Positions 1 to 11,748 are shown, numbered from the stretch's first letter. The stretch is 64,000 nt of DNA from Achatina immaculata (GCA_009760885.1 CM019716.1:4097501-4161500); one strand, 5' to 3'. Translations and numbers: made by a program. The notes: generated by a model from the letters alone, not told the origin.

Positions 1-206
1 CCGCGGCAGCCATCTTTTTCATGATGGCCTACGACCCACAGTTCAGTTTCAGTGGTGATTTTAAAAACATGTTCTTCGTGGTTTGGTCGGTATCCTTTGT
101 TCTAGAGACGATCAACTCAAGCGTTAATATTTTCATCTATTTTAAGATGAGTTCTAAATTTAGGGTCACATTTCTTGCGACATTTTGTAAATGCGTCGAA
201 ATTTGA
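1..206 (+). CDS. Chemosensory-type GPCR, 3' end of last exon (partial)
   Basis: The reading frame is open from the left edge to a TGA at 204-206. It encodes the end of TM6, the third extracellular loop, TM7 and a short cytoplasmic tail. Visible landmarks are AYDPQFSFSGDFKNMFF in the loop, then NIFIY, which stands where class A receptors have NPxxY, then KMSSKFR at the start of helix 8. The segment aligns without gaps to the C-termini of the two intact receptors in this window (24213-28358 and 51685-55438), so it is a fourth family member, on the opposite strand. Everything before TM6 lies outside the window. The ligand is unknown; a chemosensory role is inferred from family resemblance only. 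Confidence 0.8.
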   Translation, partial: AAAIFFMMAYDPQFSFSGDFKNMFFVVWSVSFVLETINSSVNIFIYFKMSSKFRVTFLATFCKCVEI

Positions 207-299
207 ACGGGACTATTTTATTGCATAGCGGATTTATACTACGGTTGCCACCTTTATAGTCGAGTTTTAACACTCATTATCGAACCAGGATTATGCAGG

Positions 300-305
300 A
301 ATAAA
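300..305 (+). terminator. Candidate poly(A) signal of the left-edge receptor gene
   Basis: A canonical AATAAA lies 94 bp after the stop codon of the plus-strand receptor exon. Position and orientation fit its cleavage signal. A chance match is possible in AT-rich DNA. Confidence 0.4.
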
Positions 306-483
306 CCAGGAAACTTCTGGTAATTGCCTTTTATTGCAATGACAGAGTAGCGTGCTTTGTACAGTGGAAGAGTAAAAGATATTTCCTACATGTGACAATT
401 TTTTTACAAGCCTATTTTTGGTTCTTTCTGACACTATTTCTGTTTCTACAAAATCTTACCTGTATCTGATTCTGATCTTTTCA

Positions 484-1090
484 AGGTAGATACAGGTGTC
501 TGGTTCAGTATTACGAAAAGATAGAAAGAGCGAAGAAAGTGAGGAGAAACAAAACTGGCAGAAAGTAAGATAACACATATAACTGAAGAACATAAAAAAA
601 TCCAATATTTCGACAAAAGCCTTTTCCAAGGATCACATACAGAAACAATACAACAGATAAAACACGAAAAATAGATGAAAAATTAAACATTCCGCTTGTT
701 AGTCTCGTCCTTCTTTCTTTCTACCTCCACTCTCACTATCTTTTTTGTTAAACTGATCCATAAGACTCAGTCTACTTTTTTTTTTCACTAGAACCAGTTT
801 TACCGAAGTCGTCATTCTCCTTATCTGTCAAGGGTGGAGACGAAAATCTAAACTTTACATTTTTCGTCTAGTGTTCGTTTTTGTTTGTGTATGTGATCCT
901 TGAAAAAAACCTTTTGCCGAAATATTGCATTATGTATGTTCTTCATTTTTATAAGCTCATCTTAGTTCTGCCATTCTTGTTTCTTCCCATTTTCCTCACT
1001 ATTTTTATCGTTTTGTAAAACTGAACCATGAATCTCTGTCCAATTTCATTACTAGAACCAGTTTTACAGCATTCGTCATTTCTATTACTT
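484..1090. repeat. Foldback (inverted-repeat) element, MITE-like
   Basis: The segment from about 484 to 660 is an imperfect reverse complement of about 870-1045. Paired landmarks are CAAGGATCACATACA near 640 against TGTATGTGATCCTTG near 890, and TGAAGAACATA near 580 against TATGTTCTTCA near 935. A further direct copy of the right arm covers about 690-830; ACTAGAACCAGTTTTAC occurs near 788 and near 1050. A single related arm lies at about 9180-9430, so the sequence is dispersed. No transposase is encoded. A non-autonomous foldback element is the best guess; the family is not recognised. Confidence 0.55.
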
Positions 1091-1682
1091 CTGACCTTTT
1101 GACAAAACTATTTTAGACAAAAAGAAATCTTATAAAGCATCATTTTTGTTTTAAAACCTGGCTTAATTACCTTCCCATTAATTATTTAACATTTTGCATA
1201 GCTCTACTTCATGTGGCCTGGCCTTCACAAAGTGATATTGTCTTGTCAGCCACCCTGGAAACTTCTCGCTGTTGGAGATAGGATGCTTGCTTCAGTGAGT
1301 GTAGTGATAAGGATATTAGCGATGTCCGGAGACTATTTTCAGATTCTTTGTTACTTCATGTTAGCAACAAAAAAAAGTGCAGGAAATAGGCTAAGTAAAT
1401 AACAATAGATCCTCCGTGAATCACTTATTTTCATGTTTTCTGAGTACGGTGTCTTTATGGCGTGTTCTTGCTCTGATAGAGCGTTAGATAATTAGTTTAG
1501 TTAGATATGCAGTGAGTTATCAGTGTAAAGGGTACGTTCTTGAATTTTCTAGCAATTGTGAGTGCATGCATTTATGTTACATTATGAGAACAGTCATTGT
1601 GAACCGGATAGCACTTTTTTTTGACAGAGGTAGGAGGTAGACTACCTGTCTCGAGAGTGATGACGATGTTATACTCTATCAT
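1091..1682. other. Unassigned AT-rich intergenic sequence
   Basis: No coding, RNA or clear repeat signal was recognised between the foldback element and the 35-bp satellite. The one short open frame (1211-1402) has no family resemblance. Confidence 0.5.
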
Positions 1683-2280
1683 ATGTGTTCTGTGTAGCCA
1701 CTGTCTGTGATATTTATATATATTCTGTGTAGGTACTGTCTGTGATATGTATGTATGTTCTATGTAGGCACTGTCTGTGATATTTATATATATTCTGTGA
1801 AAGCACTGTCTGTGATATTTATATATATTCTGTGAAAGCACTGTCTGTGATATTTATATATATTCTGTGTAGGCACTGTCTGCGATATTTATATATATTC
1901 TGTGTAGGCACTGTCTGTGATATTTATATATATATTCTGTGTAGGCACTGTCTGTGATATTTATATATATTCTGTGTAGGCACTGTCTGTGATATTTATA
2001 TATATTCTGTGTAGGCAATGTCTGTGATATTTATATATGTTCTGTGAAGGCACTGTCTGTGATATTTATATATGTTCTGTGAAGGCACTGTCTGTGATAT
2101 TTATATATGTTCTGTGAAGGCACTGTCTGTGATATTATATATGTTCTGTGAAGGCACTGTCTGTGATATTTATATATGTTCTGTGAAGGCACTGTCTGTG
2201 ATATTTATATATGTTCTGTGAAGGCACTGTCTGTGATATTTATATATGTTTTGTGAAGACACTGTCTGTGATATTTTCCG
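1683..2280. repeat. 35-bp minisatellite, about 17 copies
   Basis: The unit is about 35 bp, built around GGCACTGTCTGTGATATT followed by TATATATRTTCTGTG. Two variant blocks are visible. Up to about 2035 most units read CTGTGTAGG; from about 2040 onward they read CTGTGAAGG with TATATGTT. One unit has an extra TA and one lacks a T. The array appears only here, between the left-edge receptor and the first LINE fragment. Confidence 0.9.
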
Positions 2281-2807
2281 TGTTATGAATCAGACGGACA
2301 TTTTGACAATAATGGCAGTTCTGTTGCCCTTAAAGGACAGAAAAAGTTAGCTGACTAAGCGCTCTAGACTGGAATATAACGATATAAGAAAAGAATGACA
2401 TTTCCGTTATTACCTGGAACATTATGAAGTCACGCCAGGTGTGGTTTACAATGACCTTCTAGTTAACAAGTAGAGTTGACTGGTCTGAATTGTGCAATTA
2501 ATACACGCGAAAGCTCTTAGCAGAGTTATCAACTTTCATATATTACATGGCAGCATAACACAAGAAAACCGATACTGGAAAAATTTGCTGTAAAAGAAGA
2601 TGAAGGTAAGAATATACTGGCCACCCAAAGAAATTATGCTGAATTAATGGCAAAAGTAGTAGCATTTTAAGTGTAGAAACGAATATTTGACATGTAGAGG
2701 CATCATTGCCAATGCCTACTGATCGTCCACAAGATGATGTTGATGGAAATGATGATGAAGCTGTTGATGATAACGGCTCATTACAGACATTTCTTTTCTT
2801 CCTCTGG
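2281..2807. other. Unassigned spacer
   Basis: No gene was recognised. A short ATG/TGA-rich stretch near 2734-2775 just precedes the LINE-G fragment. Otherwise this is AT-rich sequence without visible structure. Confidence 0.4.
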
Positions 2808-3606
2808 CATGCCAAGAATATCAGTTGGCGGGTACAACCTTAACAACTTACGGTATGCAGATGACACAGTTGTGATTGCTAAAAGTGAAGGGGAGCTACA
2901 GACTCTTCTGGACGTCGTGGTTCGTGAAAGTAAAAGTAAAGGTCTCAGCTTGAACAAAAAAGAAGACTGAAGAAAAGAATACCAACAAAATGTAACATTA
3001 CCATCGACGGCACAAATCTGAAACAAGTTGATAGATTCAAGTACTTAGGAACGATTATAACAAATGATGGGAAATATTACAATTAAATGACGTGCTCAGG
3101 CCAAGTCAACATTCCAGACAATGAGACACATCTTGTGCAACAGATCCATATCAATGGAAACAAGGTTCCAGGTACTTAAATGTTACATCGAGCCAATTTT
3201 GTTTTATGGATGTGAAGCATGGTCTATGAATAAGAGAGTACAGCGAGAAATGGAGACCATGGAGATGTGGTTTATAAGAAGGATGTTGAAGTACCATGGG
3301 CAGCCAAGAAAACCAGTGAAGAAGTCTTAAGAGAAGCTGAAGTTAAAAAACAAATTATAGCAAAGATCAGAGGCAGACAAGGGAGATTTATAGGACATTT
3401 CCAGAGAAGAGGAAAATTGAAACACACTGTGGCAACGTGAAAAACTGAAGGAAGAAGAGACGGAGAAAGACAGAGAAAGGAGTTACTGGATGGGCTGTCA
3501 GAGTGGTTAAGAAGAACGTCACCGGAGAATCTCATAATAAACGCAAAAGGCAGGGAATTGTTTAGAGAAATGATCACCTACTCCACGCGCCATGCACTTG
3601 AATTGA
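2808..3606 (+). mobile_element. LINE-G fragment: 3' part of the reverse transcriptase ORF
   Basis: A 5'-truncated, frame-broken non-LTR retrotransposon. Conceptual pieces include RISVGGYNLNNLRYADDTVV, which holds the YADD catalytic motif of RT. They are followed by VDRFKYLGTIIT, RHILCNRSISMETRFQVLK, YIEPILFYGCEAWSMNKR and WFIRRMLK, typical of the thumb and C-terminal region in this LINE group. It ends with a GAATT-type tail near 3600 and borders the start of unit A. Related copies are at 28916-29289, 55612-57542 and 59076-60702. Frameshifts near 2967 and 3330 and a fragmentary ORF mean it is dead. Confidence 0.85.
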
Positions 3607-4429
3607 ATTGAATTTTATTCCTCTCTTCCTCTCCATGTTTCCTCATTTTTGTCTCTAATTCTAAAATTTACAAATTACCTTTGACAATTCATCACGCATC
3701 CTTTTTCAGAACTGTATCTATTTCATTTAAAAGTTAATCTGTGAACTGGAGATCTAGAGAAATCGGAGGGAAAAGAGAGAGAAAATTAGAGAATATTTGG
3801 GATTAGATTAACCACACATGACAGGTAAATTGCCACATGCGGGCTCTCAGAGAACGAAAAATCTCCTGAATCGGGCAAAGCACTTTCGGTTTTAATGCTA
3901 TGGACTCTGCTGTGACACTTTCTGAAAACTTTCAAACATTCTGTGCTGGCACTTCTACATCACGCCTGCTAATAATATCCCACAAAATTACACCTAGCTC
4001 CATTTCATGACGGACTTGTGGCAGGACGAAACAGACTCAAGTAACGTGAGATGAGATGACGCCGGAAAATCAATGCCATGGAAATGAGTTTAGGACTAGC
4101 CACGTGATCTAACGTGACGCGAGAAGGGACCTTAACTCACAAGTCATCGCCGCATTAGCAAACATAATTTTCTCTACGTTCTGCACTCGGGCTTAGAAGT
4201 TTATGATATTACAGAAGAGAAAGTAGTCATTTCAAATGTTGCGAAAGTATTTAAGAGAAACAAGAGGAAATATCATTTAACCTTTAACTTCACCGATAAC
4301 ATCGTCGATTATTCCACCCGGCCAACTAGTTCTGAGTTAGATTTTTCGTTTTAAATTTAAGTGATGTACTAAAACAAATGAATCATAATCGTCGATAACG
4401 CCATGAAAGGGTCTGGTACGTGCATCGAA

Positions 4430-4690
4430 GGAGTGACTTAAATACCGTATTGAAAGGCTGACATAACAAAGGAGTGACATATCGAAGGAGTGGCATAAAT
4501 ATTGTATTCAAAGGGGTGACATATCAAAGGGGTGATATGTCAAAGGAGTGACATAAATAGTGTATTCAAAGGAATGACATATCATAGGGTGACATATCAA
4601 AAGAGTGACATAAATATTGTATTCAGAGGAGTGACATATCAAAGGGATGATATATCAAAAGGGTGACATAAATACAACTTTTAAAGGGTG
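4430..4690. repeat. Local GTGACATA-rich tandem repeat
   Basis: Roughly 60-bp units combine GTGACATAAATATTGTATTC with one to three short ATATCAAAGGGGTGA subunits, in about three irregular copies. The matching place in unit B (about 23105-23160) has only a short unexpanded version, so the expansion is private to unit A. Confidence 0.65.
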
Positions 4691-5009
4691 ACATTACACA
4701 GAAGTGGCAGTGGGATACGTTGGTGAAAAATTTTCTTAACAGGAAAAATCAAATAAAGAATTAAAACAATATCTCCGATCAAAAAATTCCCTAAGCCAAG
4801 TACTTGCAGTACTTGTCCGGTTATGTTCGTCATCATTTAATCCGGAGACTGATGCAAAATAAGTTACTCCTTCGTTACAACAATGTTCGGGTCACTGCAC
4901 TGAAATTCATCTTCGATTTTTCCCTTTTCTTTCTTTTATCACTCTCTGAAGCGCTCCCCATAGTCTGCAGCACACGATAACACCTGTGAAGATATTAAAG
5001 ATTCAAAGG

Positions 5010-6200
5010 TTCAAAATTAGACTCCGGCGGCGGTTCTAAGGACTGCAAACGCGCCACAAACAGCCTCTGGCAGTCAAGTCCAGCTCCTGGCCTTCCCGTG
5101 GCAGAACTGTTTAAACTGACAGGAGAAGGGGCGAGGGCGAATATCTGGCGCCTGAAAACCAGTTACTTAGGGTAGATGAGTGTCACGTTTGGTAGCTCAT
5201 CTGCCGCTGTTGGCGAGATCTTCAGCTGCCGTGCGTGGAGCGGTGCTCTTCCCGGCCAATGAAGAAATTTGCAGATGAGGTTGCCGTGCAGCATCACTGC
5301 GGAAAAGGTGGTTGAAAGAATAAAGCGAAGCAAACAGACAAATCACGGCACCTCTGGTCTGGAGGTCAGCCACGTCCTGAGTGCAGTCATATCGGGTGAA
5401 ATGCACGAACCGGCTTGTCCCAGAGGTTAAGACACTGCTGGCTTAACTTTTCAAATGCCGCGCGTGGAGTGAAGCTCCTCCCGGTTAAGGAAGTAAATGC
5501 GGAAATAAAGGTTGCTGTGCGGCGCCGATGGGAAAAGGTGGTGGAAAGTGAAGTTTAACCTGGTATGTCCAGTAGTATCGCTACGAGAGCTATACCACGG
5601 CACCTCTGCTCTAGAGGCCGCCTACGTCCGAAATACACCTACACTGGTGAAATATGCCTAAACCGGCACACACCAGGGGTGGAACTCGATGGCTAGACAT
5701 GTCATGCCACCTCCGCTCTAGAGGTCGGTAACGCCTGATAAACACCCATACTGGTGAATTTTGCTTAAACCGGCTCATACCAGGGGTGAATCTTGAAGGC
5801 TGTGAATGTCACAGTACCTCTGCCGTCGAGGTTTTCCGGTGAGAAAGTCCAACTCTGACCTGGGTGGGCTAACGCCTCTCACCCAGCGGGGATGCTCTGA
5901 TATTCCAAACACGTCGAGGTCTTCCGGTGAGAAAGTCCAACCCTAGACCAAACTGGTGCAATGAAAACCACGGTGTCACGCAATCCCGCTTCTGAGACCC
6001 ACCAAGAATACAGGCTAAAGCACTGTGATACTCTGAACCCCTTGTGGTCCTTTCGTGGAACTCGTGTGGTCTATTTTGGACCACACAGGGGACCACGGGA
6101 CCTAACGAGGACCACATGCGTGAATTCAGTAGGTTCACAGTGCGGTTTTTGGTGGTAGAAGTGAACGAAGAAGAAGAAGAAGAAGACTCCGGCGGCGTTG
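5010..6200 (+). mobile_element. LINE-G 5' region with tandem subrepeats
   Basis: Positions 5060-5185 match the 5' portion of the LINE-G copy at 55700-55820, sharing CAAGTCCAGCTCCTGGCCTT and ATCTGGCGCCTGAAAACCAG. From about 5190 to 5860 there are roughly 240-bp subrepeats containing CACGGCACCTCTG, CTGGTGAAAT and AAACCGGC, degenerating into shorter copies. The block ends in a (GAA)n run at about 6165-6185. No ORF belongs to a recognised protein. It may be a LINE 5' UTR with monomer-like repeats; that role is inferred. The insertion is private to unit A. Confidence 0.55.
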
Positions 6201-7396
6201 CATTTAGGACAGTCCCATATATGTTCCTCCTCATGTCGCAGCTTCCATCTAAGAGTCTATCTCCTAATACTTCTCATCAAGTGTTGGTTGTTTACGATAC
6301 CTTCTCTGCCACACAGGTCAAATTCCCTTAGTTTGCCCTAACTCCAACAGTCGCTTCGCGGTTACATTGTTCTTTCATTCCTGCTCTTCATTTTCTAACA
6401 GTCTGTCCCATAAGGCTTCAGTAATGTCACCCTTGCCTGCCATTTATTTTAACCTATCCAGCAAGTCTACTTGCCACTTGATTGTCATGTACTCCCACAT
6501 ACCCTGGAGAATAAAGCCACTTTAGGCTCGTCACGGTTGACTGTTCATGAATCCAGTCTTTTCGAAGCAATCTCCGTCACAATGACGCCATGAAAGGTAA
6601 ACATATTACCATTTCTGCTATCATTTCACACTAACAAGTCTTCATTGCTGTGTTTACTTTTTGTGATTCATTAAGCTGCACAAACTGTTTTGACAGAGCA
6701 TCCTTTAAAACTAACGTTCTTTCCTTCTTTTCGACTCGTTTATTTATTTATTTTGCCATTCTGTCTTCCTGCGTTAATAAAGCCAGCCATTTGCCATAAG
6801 AGATCTTGAAACACGAGCACGGAGACAGAAGGGGTTTCAGCCAGATTTTACAAAACAATTCATTTTCTGGGATTGGGTAAAACTCCCTGTAATGCTCAGT
6901 GCCAGTATATGAAGATCTTCATCACTGCTGCAGATAGCTTATATCTTTAGATACAGAATTCATCACTGCTGCAGATAGCTTATATCTTTAGATACAGAAT
7001 TCATCACTGCTGCAGATAGCTTATATCTTTAGATACAGAATTCATCACTGTTGCAGATAACTTATATCTTTAGATACAGAATGAGACACACAGACAACCA
7101 GCAACTAAAACAATACTTTCCTCTCCATAAATTCTGAAAATTAAGTGATATTTCTTTTTTTTTGACGATCAGAAATAAAGAATCAAATATTATAAATGAA
7201 ATCAAACAAGATCATTTAGACAGAAAAAGAGCATAAAATATAATGCATCTTGAATTTGTGGGGGAAAAAAGTACTTTAAAAATTGTCGTCATTTTTACTT
7301 CACACAGAACTCGTAAGTAACTGATACTGAAATAGACAGGTAAAATATATGAGGTTCAGATATCTGGCAGGTGGTAATGTTTTAGACTAGTTAATA
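6200..7396. other. Unassigned insertion sequence with a 41-bp x4 repeat
   Basis: No protein-coding signal was recognised. At 6920-7083 a 41-bp unit containing CATCACTGCTGCAGATAGCT and TATATCTTTAGATACAGAAT is repeated four times with few changes. The stretch is absent from the matching position in unit B, so it belongs to the composite insertion downstream of gene A. Confidence 0.6.
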
Positions 7397-8685
7397 CGAG
7401 GGGTGATTGATAAATTCTCGGCATAAGGTACAACGGATTATTTGTGGACACTTTTTTTTTCTTATTTCTCAACATAGTCCCATTGTAAGGTAATGCACTT
7501 AGTCCAGCGATCCTGGAGCATACGGATCCTTTCTTTGTAAAAGTCAGCATCTTGTGCCAGTATAAAGTGGTCTACAGCATGAATGACGTCATCATCTGAA
7601 GCAAATTTGCAACCACTGAGCTCCTTTTTGAGTTTGGTAAACAGGTAATAGTCCGATGGGGCCGAATCTGGGGAATAAGGAGGAAGATGGAAGCCTCATT
7701 CATGAATGGCAGCCATTACCACCACCGACTTGTGAACTAGAGCATTGTCTTGATGAAAGATGACTCCTCTCATCAATTTCCCTCGACGCTTTTCCTTCAA
7801 TTTGACTCGAAGTTCCTTCACAAGGTTAGCGAAAAAAGTCGCGATGACAGTTCTACCCTTTTGAAGATAACCTACCAATTGCACACCTTCTGAATCACAA
7901 AAGATAGAAGCCACCACTTTGCCTGCAGACAGAACCACCCTTGCTTTCTTTGGAGGCGAGAATCCATGATGTTTCTACCGCTTTTACTATTTTTGGTTTC
8001 TGGTTGAATATGATGAACCCAAGTCTCATCCATAGTCATAAATTGCTGAAGAAACTTTTCAGAATCTGTAGAATAATGGCCAAGATTGTTTCTTGACATG
8101 TTTAGACGCTGTCGTTTGTGATCAGCTCCAAGAAGTTTCGGGCCCATCGAGCAGAGACCTTTGTCATTTAAAGATCATTGTGAATAATGGCATGAACACG
8201 TTCATGGGAGATGCCCAATTCAGTAGCAATGTACCATTCAGTTAGTCGTCGATCCTCCATTACCATGTCATGGATTCTGCGGTGGTTTCATTGGTGGTTA
8301 CTGTTCTTAGTCTTCCTGGACGGGGATCATCTTCCAGACTCTGTCTTCCATGTTTGAATTGAGCTTCCCATTTCTTCACTGTGCTGTAATAATGGGCACT
8401 CTTCCCTAGAGTCTCTACCTTATCCTCATGGATCTCCTTCGATGATAAGCCCTTGATGCAGAGGTAGCGAATAAGGAGGATCAATTTCTCGATGAGAAAT
8501 GTTATCCATTTTCTGAATTTCTGCCAGCCCTTATCACTTCAGTAGCCTGTAAAAAATTGGTTGCAGCTGATTTCCTGAAACTTAGTGTTTAATCTTACAT
8601 TAACCTGATCTACAAATACACCTAATATCAGCTGTGTGTTTCGAGTATTTGTACCTTATGCCGAGAACCTATTAATCACCCCTCG
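7397..8685 (-). mobile_element. Mariner transposon with 35-bp terminal inverted repeats, transposase broken
   Basis: The terminal inverted repeats at 7397-7431 and 8651-8685 begin CGAGGGGTGATT and match at 32 of 35 positions; each is bordered by TA, the mariner target site. The minus strand encodes transposase pieces in order. These are an N-terminal helix-turn-helix (IRYLCIKGLSSKEIHEDKVE and WEAQFKHGRQSLEDDPRPGR), the first Asp in MTMDETWVHHI, the second in HQDNALVHKS and the third in YSPDSAPSDYYLF. Frameshifts separate these parts, and an in-frame TGA falls near 7703. Only 31 codons lie between the second and third Asp instead of the mariner 34, consistent with a 9-bp loss. The element is inactive. 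Confidence 0.93.
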
Positions 8686-9599
8686 TATAATGTAAGGTAT
8701 TCCGTGAAAGGTTTTGTGATTATTTCGGCTCCGGTTTCCTGAGATTAATTATTCCGAATAATATAGAATGTTTATCTTTTCTTTCTGAAGAACACTAAAC
8801 ATTCAAGAAGAGATATAATGTTTTCTTTACAGGCATATATAGAGGGATTCTACAATAAAGCAACGAGTATAAGACTACACAGAAACATAGGCATGTTTCC
8901 TGTTCGCAAGAAAGAAATGTAAAAAAAAAATTTTTAAATGTTAATCAAGGAGGTTTCGGGTATTTGTGTACACGGTTGCCGACTGCCACTTTCATTCATG
9001 CATGTATCAGTCTTATATGCAATGGTTATCTGACACAAATAAAAACGTTTAATGAAAAAAAACAATAGAAGATTTACATTATAACAATACAAAATCTGCA
9101 ATATGAATATATTTAGCATATTTTACTTGAATATTTGAGCGTAATGTGAACTGTTAATAAATTAATAGTGTAAAATTTGGCATATTGTTTATATATATAT
9201 GGAGGGATACCACAAAGCTAAGTTCTTCATTTTCATTTTTCTTCTTTTATTATATGTTGTGTTGTTTTTGTGTGTAATTCTTGAAAAAGGCTCACGCCGA
9301 AATAATCGATGTTGTATGTTTTTCATTTACAGCTTCTCATCTTACTTTCATTCTTTCTTAAGTTTGTGGGTTTCCCCACTTTCCTCACTCCCTCTACCGC
9401 TTTGTGTAAAACTGCAACAGACACCTCTATCTACCTGCATTTTAAAATAATACAAATAAGCAAAAATTAGCAAGCAACTACTAACATAATTGTTAAAATA
9501 GTCTAACTTATTTACATCAGTTAATCGTTAAAAAAGATAAGTATTATTCTTTGCAGGATATCTGTATGATTACTCTAAAGATCTTAAAATATTATGTCT
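8686..9599. other. 3' flank of gene A, with one arm of the foldback repeat
   Basis: Positions 8735-9600 align with the 3' flank of gene B (23510-24130), as in GAGGGATTCTAC near 8843 and 23617. Unit A additionally carries, at about 9180-9430, one arm related to the foldback repeat at 484-1090, recognisable by GCCGAAATAATCGATG and the C-rich CCACTTTCCTCACTC. No gene was seen. Confidence 0.5.
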
Positions 9600-10227
9600 T
9601 TACATCCAAAATATCGCTTTGATTTCAGTGTTCCTCATTGTTAGGTTGATGGTGGAGCTAAACGTCTCAAGAACAAAGGCAGTGGACCATACAACGAAGA
9701 ACATATTCTCGTATTTGCCGCTGAAGTTAAACTGAGGTTCGTAAGCCATCATAAAATAGTTGAGAGAGCCCGGAATGAAGCAAATGACGAAAATTGAAGA
9801 AATAAAAGTCACCATTTTTACGACTTTCTTGTCCTTAACAGATGCTGTTTCGATGGAGGAGGCGGATGATTGTCGCCATTTTGTTTTCCTGTTTAATTTA
9901 ATAATGATGATGATGGTGCAGATAGCGACGAAGAGGAGGAGTACGGTCGACAGACCAACACTGTGGATTGGGAAGGTAGCGGTCTCGATAGTTTCCTTGT
10001 ATGGAGAGTAGACCAGGCGAAGGATCGTTCTGTTTCTGGATGGGTCGAATTGCCAGGCTAGCGTGTTGACAAAGTAGAACGGGGAGAAAAGGATGAAAAT
10101 GACGACGAAGATGGCGATGTTGATGACCTTGGTTCGGAACGGAGTGATGATGTTCTTCACTTTAAGAGGGAATGTGATACACAGACATCTCTCCAGAGAG
10201 ATAAACGCAGTGATAAGACCTGTTACC
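9600..10227 (-). pseudogene. Gene A exon 3 (TM3 to TM7, C-terminus replaced)
   Basis: The acceptor ACTTAG lies just 5' of 10227, and the first base completes an Arg codon begun in exon 2. The frame reads VTGLITAFISLERCLCITF, with ERC in place of DRY. It then covers TM4, TM5, a basic third loop (NRKTKWRQSS), TM6 (VICFIPGS) and TM7 up to SSTIN. After that it switches to TMRNTEIKAIFWM and a stop. The sequence after the switch matches the 3' flank of gene B near 24110-24158, which marks the deletion joint at about 9652. Confidence 0.85.
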
Positions 10228-11600
10228 CTAAGTATAGAAAGAAACAATTAGTTTTATTATCAGTATCTAAGAACCGTAACTCACTTCTGTATATCTCCCC
10301 TTACCTATTAAAATTACTTGATCATTTAAAAAAGATACTTTCGATGTAAACAATTTCACTTACAGAACCCATTAAACTGAGGTATTTTGTTGTCTTTGTA
10401 TCATCGCCTAATTACTTATCTTTACCTCTAGGCATGTGATGCCTTCATGGAGGTTTACAACACAGGCACAATGTAAGGATTCTGTGAGAAGTCAGCCATA
10501 GTATCTTTCGTTTTCTTTTACTGGAACAAGGAGTTCTACCACGCAAAGACACTGTCTCAACGTGGAAAGAATGTTTTATTTAGATTCGTCATCATTACAT
10601 TCTGATCCTCCAACGTCCACCTCACTGTATCAATATATCACCCAGGGGCTTGTGACATCGTGCCCTCTGTACCACAGTAGCAAAGGGAGGAAAAAACCCC
10701 TCGACATCGTTGGCTGAAACGAGCACCACATAGAGCTCTCCAACAGGAACATTACTTGGAAGTGTGGTACGGTTTTGATGATCTGCGATATGTAGGGTTT
10801 AATGACAACTATATAGCCCCACACAGCCATCATTGTTGTCATCGTTACTACTTACGTTTCGGCATCAACCAATATGTAACAAATCTAAGCTTTTATTACA
10901 TTAGACCGTCTATGAGTATTTATCTTCCTACAGTGTTGCTTATTTTCGGAAAGTAGAATTATTACGCACAGTAGGTGGTGGCCATACTTTACACTTTAAA
11001 TTTACTTTTTTAACATTAATTTTTACGTTAATAATTAACTAAATGATTATTTTTGATGATGATGATGATGATGATGATAATGATGATAAACAGTCAACCT
11101 TTCACAGTGTATCTTTGGTCTTATTTCTGGTTGACGTCCTTCAAGTTTAATCGCTAGCTCAGAGACCATAATCTGGAAGTGGATGAGTGTGTTACGATGG
11201 TTGGTCGAGAGAATATTACCCGTTCAAAGCACTACCACGCTTCCATGAAGCGCCCTTTGACACCTGTCTCATTAGAATCTGATGATCAAGCACGGACCAA
11301 AACGAGATCCTACTGTCCCTCGTTGTAAAGCTCGTCTGATAAACCAACTAGAAGGGCATAATCCAGTTTTGTTTTGTGGAAATTAAAAAAACAGACGGCG
11401 ACTGCCTTTATCTACTATCAGGAAATAAAGTTATACACACGCTTGAGTCATCATCTAGGTAAATAAAGAAGAAAGAAAGACAGAAAGAAAGACAGTACGA
11501 AAGAAAGATCGACAGATAATATTTTTCTTTTGGCTAAAGAACTTCTTACCTTCAAGTGTTTATACTGATTAGGGTACAGATGTAAAAACACGTGAATTAC
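10228..11600 (-). other. Gene A intron 2
   Basis: Intronic sequence homologous to intron 2 of genes B and C. It contains a (GAT)n microsatellite at about 11057-11090, also present at 25735-25803 and 53398-53430. No other element or ORF with family resemblance was seen. Confidence 0.6.
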
Positions 11601-11748
11601 CTATTGAAACAAGTGTGCGGGTATCCAGCTGTCAGGTACATTGCATCCATCGACTTAAATGGCAAGTCCAAGCCCAAGAAGAGAGGATTATATCCAATGC
11701 TTGACCAGAACATAGTAACCACACATGCCAGGTCTGCCACGGCCAAGC
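11601..11748 (-). pseudogene. Gene A exon 2 (TM2 to start of TM3)
   Basis: This 148-bp exon is open in the expected frame and bounded by CAG acceptor and GT donor (AATAG then GTAATTC). It reads LAVADLACVVTMFWSSIGYN and ends PHTCFN, with the Arg codon split across the intron. LAVAD holds the conserved TM2 aspartate. Taken alone this exon is undamaged. Confidence 0.85.

Noticed and set aside
5869..6331. Overlapping plus- and minus-strand frames near the (GAA)n run
   Set aside because: They fall in the LINE-G 5' related repeat and show no domain; codon content is set by the repeat.
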